Assembly: GCF_001613245.1 (NCBI RefSeq)
Contig: NZ_BDBZ01000020.1
Coordinates: 1-64,000 of the forward strand
Length of the DNA stretch: 64,000 nucleotides
Direction: 5' to 3'
From: Nocardia speluncae NBRC 108251
GTDB lineage: Bacteria; Actinomycetota; Actinomycetes; Mycobacteriales; Mycobacteriaceae
Shown piece by piece: positions 59,054-64,000 of the stretch. The position numbers were made by a program, and so were the translations under genes. Numbering within the stretch: position 1 is the first letter of the stretch; the number at the start of each line of letters is the position of its first letter. Below the pieces are notes generated by a model. The model had not been told where the DNA came from, did no database searches, and saw nothing but the letters and a program-made list of their open reading frames with translations.

Positions 59054-60336
59054 CCGGTCCGGGTGAACACCGCACACCGGAAAACGCGCTGGCGCAAGCA
59101 CAACAGACTCAGAACGTCTTTCTCCAGTTCACACCTGCCCGCGCGGCGATCGATGCACCGGGTCGGGGAGGCGAGCTCGCCGGCGTGCCATTCGCCGTGA
59201 AGGATGTTTTCGATGTCCGCGGGACCCGTACCTCGGCAGCGTCACAGATCTTCGACCGGCGGCCATCTGCCCGCCGGGACGCGGAAGTCGTGCGTCGTAT
59301 CAGCGCGGCCGGAGCAGTACTGATCGGCAAGACCACCATGAGCGAGCTCGCGTATTCCGGGCTCGGAGTCAACGAGAGGTTCGGCACGCCGACACTGACG
59401 CGGGGCGGTCGCCAATATTTGATCGGTGGCTCGTCGTCGGGCTCGGCAGCGGCCGTTCGTGCCGGAGTTGTGGCGTTCGCGCTCGCCAGCGATACTTCCG
59501 GATCCGGAAGAATCCCGGCGGCGTGGGCGGGGGTGCCCGGCTTCCGTCCCAGCCTGGGCCGCTATCCCAGTGCCGGCATGACCTCTCTCGCACCGACACT
59601 GGATTCGGTCGCGGTGATCGCAGCCAGCGTCGCACACCTGGAAACCATCGACCGGATTCTGGCGAGAGAGTCGCCTGCGGTCCCGGAACCGTGGACCCCG
59701 GCCTTCGTCATTCCGCACGACGAATACCTCGCCAGGTGTGATCGGCATGTCCTCGAACGGTTCCACGCCGATCTGGCTTGCTTGCGCGGAAAAGGGCACC
59801 GAATCGTCCAGCGCAGGATCGAAGTTCTCGACACCGTCCAACGGCTCCACCGGCAACATGTCCCGATCGTGGAGTCGGAGGCATTCGCCGCATTCGGCGC
59901 ATATCTCGAGCAGCCGAATCTGCTCTCCTCGCCGGTCCGGCGCCGGCTGCAGCGTTCACGTACCCGATTGCAGGAGTTCGGCTCCACCGCGCTCTACGAA
60001 GCCATGCCATCGTTACGGCACCAGTTCGGCCAGGAGCTGGGGAGCGCTGTCCTGCTGAGCCCGGCAGCCGAGATCGATGCGCCCGCCTACGTGGACATCC
60101 GCGACTCCCCGGAGTTGCACGACGAAATGAATTCGCGCGCGCTGACCTTGACGATGATGTTGAGCTATCTCGATTCGCCGAGTGTCATCATTCCCACCGG
60201 CGATGACTTCGCCGGGCGGCCCTCGAGTCTCCAGCTCTCCGGCCGGGCCGGACAGGACCGGCGCGTATTGAGCGCGGCGCAATTGCTTGCTCCGGCCCGA
60301 GCGCGATCACCTCGGGAAAGCACTAGCCCGCAATGA
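59050..60336 (+). CDS. Amidase-signature hydrolase
   Basis: 428 residues. The Ser-cisSer-Lys triad is visible: Lys in GVPFAVKDVFDVRGT, the glycine/serine-rich IGGSSSGSAAAV and the nucleophile in SDTSGSGRIPAAWAG. Members cleave amides, including allophanate, biuret and carbamoyl compounds. The GTG start overlaps the MFS stop. The last three codons and the stop come from the left end of a dispersed repeat, so the natural C-terminus may have been replaced. It is the last gene of the LacI-controlled operon. Confidence 0.88.
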   Translation: MTGPGEHRTPENALAQAQQTQNVFLQFTPARAAIDAPGRGGELAGVPFAVKDVFDVRGTRTSAASQIFDRRPSARRDAEVVRRISAAGAVLIGKTTMSELAYSGLGVNERFGTPTLTRGGRQYLIGGSSSGSAAAVRAGVVAFALASDTSGSGRIPAAWAGVPGFRPSLGRYPSAGMTSLAPTLDSVAVIAASVAHLETIDRILARESPAVPEPWTPAFVIPHDEYLARCDRHVLERFHADLACLRGKGHRIVQRRIEVLDTVQRLHRQHVPIVESEAFAAFGAYLEQPNLLSSPVRRRLQRSRTRLQEFGSTALYEAMPSLRHQFGQELGSAVLLSPAAEIDAPAYVDIRDSPELHDEMNSRALTLTMMLSYLDSPSVIIPTGDDFAGRPSSLQLSGRAGQDRRVLSAAQLLAPARARSPRESTSPQ

Positions 60337-60590
60337 GTGAGCACCACGCCCCGGCGGCCCCACTCACTCGAAGCCGGCGGACCCCGCAGCGGATCGACGA
60401 ACGCACCGCCCGCCGCAGCAATCTGTAACCGGCCACCGTGAGTTGGGGCGGGATCGCGCGCCGCTGTCACCGTGGCCGGACAAATCCAGCGCCACCACAC
60501 GATCGCTGCGTTGCCGGCAACGCAGCGATCTGGTCCCACCACCACGAATGTGCCGACCCACTGGACACCAGGACCGCACCGTGGTCCCGG
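60324..60590 (+). repeat. Dispersed repeat, copy B, with 30-bp palindrome
   Basis: Same orientation as copy A and longer by about 80 bp. It begins inside the end of the amidase gene with TAGCCCGCAATGAGTGAGCA. The central palindrome (60501-60530) has 15-base arms GATCGCTGCGTTGCC / GGCAACGCAGCGATC. The block around CCGTGGCCGGACAAATCC is almost identical to copy A. No gene is seen between the amidase and the start of the OYE gene apart from this repeat. Confidence 0.75.
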
Positions 60591-60688
60591 TCCCGGCAAC
60601 TCCCCCGGCCCCGTCAGTGTGTCGTCTGCCACTTCCGGTGAGCGAGAACGAACAGTACGCCGCTGACCGGCGACCATACGCTGGCAGT

Positions 60689-61867
60689 GTGGAAGGCATT
60701 CAGGAAAGCTCTCGGACCCCGACGACCGATCACCACGCCGCGCTGTTCCGGCCGCTGACCGTCCGTTCGCTGGACCTGGCGAACCGCATCGTCATGTCGC
60801 CGATGACTCGATCGGGATCGCCGGACGGGGTCCCCGGCACCGATGTCGCCCACTATTACCGGCGCCGCGCCGCCGGTGGAACGGGTCTGATCATCACCGA
60901 GGGTGTCGCCATCGACCATCCGGCCGCCGTCGACAATCGTCGCGTGCCCCGCATGTACGGCGAGGATGCGCTGGCCGGGTGGCGGACTGTGGTCGACGAG
61001 GTGCACGCGGCGGGTGGCCGGATCATTCCGCAGCTGTGGCATGTGGGTCCGCTGTGGGGTGCGATGAGCAGGACCCCCGACCCGGCCGTCACGCCGATGC
61101 GGCCGTCCGGCCGGTGGGGCACCGCCGGGACCACGTCGTATTCCGACGAATACGTTGCGCGCGCCGCGCAACCCACCGGGCCGATGACGGACAACGATCT
61201 CGCCGAGATCATCGCCGCCTATGTGCGTGCGGCGGTCACCGCCACCGAACTGGGTTTCGACGGTATCGCCCTGCACGGCGGTCACGGCTACCTGCTGGAT
61301 TCGTTTCTGTGGCACGACACCAACACGCGCGACGACCATTGGGGCGGCAACCTCGCGGCGCGTAGCCGGTTCCCCGCCGCGGTGGTCGCGGCCATCCGCG
61401 AAGCCGTGGGCACCGATATGCCCATATTCTTCCGTTTCTCCCAGCACAAACAGCAGGATTACACCGCCCGCATCGCCGAGACTCCCGACGAGCTACAGGT
61501 GGTGCTCGGCGCACTCGCCGATGCCGGTGTGGACGTTTTCGACGCCAGTATCCGGCGCTTCGACATCCCGGCTTTCGAGGGTAGTGATCTGTCGCTGGCC
61601 GGCTGGGCCAAGAAACTCACCGGCGCGCATGCCATGGCTGTCGGCAGTGTCGGGCTCGGGAAGCCGCTGCGTGACAGCCGCGCCACGGGGGCCGCGGAGG
61701 TTGTCGACAACATCGCGGAGGTCGATCGCCGCATCGAATCCGGCGAGTTCGATCTCATCGCCATCGGCCGCCTGCACTTGGCCGATCCCGCGCTCGCTAC
61801 GACGCTACGTACCGGGTCCTCGCTGACACCGTTCGATCGCGCTGTCCACGAGGGTAGTTTGCACTGA
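60689..61867 (+). CDS. Old-yellow-enzyme family NADH:flavin oxidoreductase
   Basis: 392 residues, TIM-barrel FMN enzyme. LFRPLTVRSLDLANRIVMSPMTR opens it, IIPQLWHVG and GIALHGGHGYLLDSFLWHDTN give the FMN and substrate residues (HGGHGYLL for the usual HxAHGYLL), and DLIAIGRLHLADPAL is the late phosphate site. The family reduces activated C=C bonds or acts in steroid and alicyclic breakdown. The GTG has no ribosome site but lies 6 bp after TACGCT, so a leaderless transcript is likely. The start is just beyond repeat B. Confidence 0.85.
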   Translation: MEGIQESSRTPTTDHHAALFRPLTVRSLDLANRIVMSPMTRSGSPDGVPGTDVAHYYRRRAAGGTGLIITEGVAIDHPAAVDNRRVPRMYGEDALAGWRTVVDEVHAAGGRIIPQLWHVGPLWGAMSRTPDPAVTPMRPSGRWGTAGTTSYSDEYVARAAQPTGPMTDNDLAEIIAAYVRAAVTATELGFDGIALHGGHGYLLDSFLWHDTNTRDDHWGGNLAARSRFPAAVVAAIREAVGTDMPIFFRFSQHKQQDYTARIAETPDELQVVLGALADAGVDVFDASIRRFDIPAFEGSDLSLAGWAKKLTGAHAMAVGSVGLGKPLRDSRATGAAEVVDNIAEVDRRIESGEFDLIAIGRLHLADPALATTLRTGSSLTPFDRAVHEGSLH

Positions 61868-61877
61868 CCCGTTGCCT

Positions 61878-61932
61878 CGCCCCGGAAATCGGGGCGGCGG
61901 CCGGAAGACCGGCCGGTGACGTCACCGGCCGG
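61878..61932. terminator. Two hairpins between the OYE and NTF2-fold genes
   Basis: First hairpin CGCCCCG-GAAAT-CGGGGCG (61878-61896). Second, a 24-bp perfect palindrome (61909-61932) with arms CCGGCCGGTGAC / GTCACCGGCCGG that includes the stop of the leftward gene. Together they should end transcription from both sides. Confidence 0.65.
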
Positions 61933-62407
61933 CGCGGCCCAGTAGTTCGCGCGCAACCGCACTCCCGTCGAGTAGCCGGGCGGTGCGGCGCTCGATCAGC
62001 CATGAGCCCTCGACGCGGGCCAGCTCGAAACGGTTGGCGGTAACGCGCCACACCCGGAACGAGTCCGCTTCGGGGTCCCGGCGCAGCAACAGCGAATGGC
62101 AGGTCGCCACCGCGGTATCACCGTCGACCCGGATATTGACGGGGTCCAGTAGGTGACCACACCCTTCGGCGATGTAGTCCTGATGCGGCGCGGTGCGCAC
62201 CATCTCGGTGATCGCGTCGCGGCCTTCCATCACCCGGATATCGGTGTCGTACACCGCGTTCTCGGCCCACAATCGGCCGACGGCGGCGGCGTCACCGGCG
62301 TCTACGGCGGGACCGTAGGCCGTCAGCACGTCGTGGACGGCGGCCTTGTCTTCGAGCAGTTGTACCCGTTCGAGCAGGGAAGCCACCAGTTCTGCGGTAT
62401 CGGTCAC
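61922..62407 (-). CDS. SnoaL-like NTF2-fold protein
   Basis: 161 residues. LLEDKAAVHDVLTAYGPAVDAGD, then AVGRLWAENAVYDT, GRDAITEMVRTAPHQ and a C-terminal FELARVEGSWLIERRTARLLDG follow the pattern of SnoaL_4-type proteins, which include small dehydratases and isomerases of steroid and aromatic pathways. The GTG start follows GGAAGGATT. It is divergent from an HsaA-like hydroxylase, so it may belong to the same pathway. Confidence 0.8.
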   Translation of the reverse strand: MTDTAELVASLLERVQLLEDKAAVHDVLTAYGPAVDAGDAAAVGRLWAENAVYDTDIRVMEGRDAITEMVRTAPHQDYIAEGCGHLLDPVNIRVDGDTAVATCHSLLLRRDPEADSFRVWRVTANRFELARVEGSWLIERRTARLLDGSAVARELLGRAGR

Positions 62408-62524
62408 GGCAATCCTTCCGGAAATCGGGCGTTGCGCCCGGCGGTGCGCTGTTCTGTCTACCGATACCGGCAGATCGGGACCCGCGACATTCCGCTGAAC
62501 GGAATCCTCGGTGTGCCGCCACCT

Positions 62525-62541
62525 CAACATTGACAGTGTTG
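62525..62541. promoter_or_regulatory. Inverted repeat in divergent promoter region
   Basis: CAACA-N7-TGTTG around a TTGACA, 93 bp before the HsaA-like gene. The position and symmetry suggest an operator, for example of a TetR protein; none is visible in the window. Confidence 0.4.
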
Positions 62542-62633
62542 TACGCACCGCACCCGCACGGTGCTCACAGGTGACAGGACACCACACAGTTCCGGCTCCG
62601 CGACGGGGCCCTGTTTCGAGAAAGAGCCGCATC

Positions 62634-63806
62634 ATGGGCGACGTACTGGACAAGATCATGCAGCACGCGGACGAGATCCGTGCCGGAGCCGCCGAAGGCG
62701 AATCTCTGATGCGGCTTTCCGATACCACCGCGAAGCAGCTGCGTGATTCGGGCGTCATCCGCATGTTGCAGCCGAAGGAGTACGGCGGCCTGGAGGCACA
62801 TCCGCGGGAGGCCGCCGAAACCACCATGGCCATCGCCGCGCTCGACGGCGCGGCCGGCTGGGTCGCCGGCATCGTGGGCGTTCACCCGTGGGAACTCACG
62901 TTCTTCGACCCCAAGGCACAGGAGGAGGTCTGGGGTCAGAACAACGATATGTGGATGGCGTCACCGTATGCGCCGATGGGTATCGCGGTCCCGGTCGAGG
63001 GTGGTTACATCCTCAACGGGCGCTGGTCGTTCTCGTCCGGCACCGATCACTGCGGGTGGATCATGATCGGCGCCGCGGTCGGTGACAAGGACGGTAAGCG
63101 CACCGGCAAAGTGCTGCATGTGCTGCTGCCGCGGTCGGACTACGAAATCGACCAGGACAGCTGGAATGTCATCGGCCTGCGCGGCACCGGGTCGAAGGAT
63201 CTGATCGTCAAGGACGCGTTCCTCCCCGAACATCGCACCCTGGACTCCGAGATCGTGATGAGCGGTAACGGCTGGCGGCACGCAGGCCGCGACGAAACGC
63301 TGTACCGCTTCCCGTTCTCGTGCATTTTCCCGCTGGGCATCACCTCGGCGCTGATCGGGATGACCGAGGGCGCGCTGGCCTGCTATATCGCAGTACAGAA
63401 GGAGCGGGTGCAGGTCACCGGCGTTCCCATCCGAGAAGATCCCTACGTACTGTTCGCCATCAGTGAGGCCGCCGCGGAGATTTCCGCTGCCCGCGTATCG
63501 CTGCTGGAGACGGTCGACCGGTTCTGGGACAAAACCGACCGCGGCGAGGAGGTCGGCTTCGAAGAACGCGCGATCGGCCGGCGCACCCAGATCGCGGCGG
63601 CGTGGCGCGCGGTGCGCGCGATGGACGAGGTCTTCGCGCGGGCCGGCGGGGCGGCGGTGCATGTGAAGACACCGATGCAGCGGTTCTGGCGCGATGCCCA
63701 TGTCGGCCTGACGCATGCCATCCATGTGCCCGGCACGATCTATCATTCGGCAGCTCTGACGCAGCTCGGCGGCGATCCGCAGGGCCCCTTCCGCGCAATG
63801 ATCTGA
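62634..63806 (+). CDS. HsaA-like flavin-dependent hydroxylase (acyl-CoA-dehydrogenase fold)
   Basis: 390 residues. TTAKQLRDSGVIRMLQPKEYGG and IAALDGAAGWVAGIVGVHPWEL match the N-terminal part of two-component phenol hydroxylases of the HsaA/HpaH-like group; GRWSFSSGTDHCGWIMIGA, WNVIGLRGTGSKD and VPGTIYHSAALTQLGGDPQGP are also typical. HsaA hydroxylates 3-HSA in steroid breakdown, using reduced flavin from HsaB. Here the next gene encodes an extradiol dioxygenase (HsaC-like), which fits a catechol-forming step. No HsaB is visible in the window. ATG after GAAAGAG. The substrate may be a steroid or another phenol. Confidence 0.82.
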   Translation: MGDVLDKIMQHADEIRAGAAEGESLMRLSDTTAKQLRDSGVIRMLQPKEYGGLEAHPREAAETTMAIAALDGAAGWVAGIVGVHPWELTFFDPKAQEEVWGQNNDMWMASPYAPMGIAVPVEGGYILNGRWSFSSGTDHCGWIMIGAAVGDKDGKRTGKVLHVLLPRSDYEIDQDSWNVIGLRGTGSKDLIVKDAFLPEHRTLDSEIVMSGNGWRHAGRDETLYRFPFSCIFPLGITSALIGMTEGALACYIAVQKERVQVTGVPIREDPYVLFAISEAAAEISAARVSLLETVDRFWDKTDRGEEVGFEERAIGRRTQIAAAWRAVRAMDEVFARAGGAAVHVKTPMQRFWRDAHVGLTHAIHVPGTIYHSAALTQLGGDPQGPFRAMI

Positions 63807-63834
63807 CCCGCTTCACTATTCGAGGACCAGGACA

Positions 63835-64000
63835 ATGACAGAACTACGCGGACTCGGCTACCTCAGAGTCCAGACCCGGGATATCGCACGCTGGCGCGAG
63901 TTGCTCATCGACGGCCTCGGCATGGCCGTGGGTTCCGGACCCGAACCGGAGGGGCTGTATGCCCGCATCGACGAGCGGCGTGCACGTATCGCGGTGCTCC
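63835..64000 (+). CDS. Extradiol dioxygenase (VOC), N-terminal part, cut by window
   Basis: The first 55 residues are visible: LRGLGYLRVQTRDIARWREL, then DGLGMAVGSGPEPEGLYARID. This is the N-terminal VOC module of type I extradiol dioxygenases such as HsaC and BphC. It starts 28 bp after the HsaA-like gene with AGGACCAGGACA ahead of the ATG. Iron ligands lie beyond the window. Confidence 0.75.
   Translation, partial: MTELRGLGYLRVQTRDIARWRELLIDGLGMAVGSGPEPEGLYARIDERRARIAVL

Noticed and set aside
1..64000. CRISPR arrays, rRNA genes, complete insertion sequences
   Set aside because: No regularly spaced short repeats, no rRNA-like segments and no intact transposase with terminal repeats were found by eye.

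Overview
The window is very GC-rich DNA with strong G/C at third codon positions, frequent GTG starts, 4-base start/stop overlaps and probable leaderless genes. Together with a LysX lysyl-tRNA synthetase/lysyl-phosphatidylglycerol synthase fusion, an ECF41-type sigma factor and an HsaA-like hydroxylase, this points to a mycolic-acid actinomycete, most likely Nocardia or a close relative. The species call is inference.

Positions 1-5200 form an arsenic locus. A partial arsC and a MIP-like channel read rightward. A tightly coupled leftward set follows (ArsI-like C-As lyase, MFS efflux, flavoprotein, hydrolase), with arsR divergent from it. Positions 5300-12200 are a scarred zone: a 3' tRNA-Leu-like fragment (probable attachment site), an AbrB-like gene, a truncated tyrosine recombinase, an IS30 remnant, a frameshifted DUF2306 gene and a CASTOR/POLLUX channel fragment. 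These lie among a few intact genes (NTF2-fold protein, nucleotidyltransferase, secreted protein, GT39-like glycosyltransferase).

Positions 12600-19400 hold stress and signalling genes: terD, a DUF6223 membrane protein, a DesK/NarL-type two-component pair, an allene-oxide-cyclase-barrel lipoprotein, an NDH-2-like flavoprotein and an ECF41/SigJ sigma factor. Two copies of one ECF-like promoter lie in the last part.

Positions 19400-42600 are the most striking region, a 21 kb leftward catabolic locus. It encodes a TauABC-type importer, a three-subunit molybdenum hydroxylase, an aspartate-dehydrogenase-like protein, an aldehyde dehydrogenase, two RidA proteins, a cupin, a VanB-type reductase and Rieske oxygenase, an extradiol dioxygenase, hydrolases, SDRs, a ThDP enzyme and an NicC-like flavin hydroxylase. 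A MarR regulator and XdhC are at its head. The two operons carry a shared palindromic motif in their promoters. The set fits uptake, hydroxylation and ring cleavage of a nitrogen-containing aromatic compound; the substrate is unknown.

Positions 42700-55000 carry an AraC/MFS pair, a KimA-like potassium importer, the lysX locus with an esterase and a rhomboid-like protein, and a TIGR00027-type methyltransferase. Positions 55000-60600 are a LacI-controlled module (DUF1989 protein, flavin reductase, MFS, amidase) flanked by two direct copies of a dispersed repeat with a 28-bp perfect palindrome. The right end has an OYE-family enzyme, an NTF2-fold protein, an HsaA-like flavin hydroxylase and the start of an extradiol dioxygenase, apparently the edge of a second aromatic or steroid ring-cleavage cluster.
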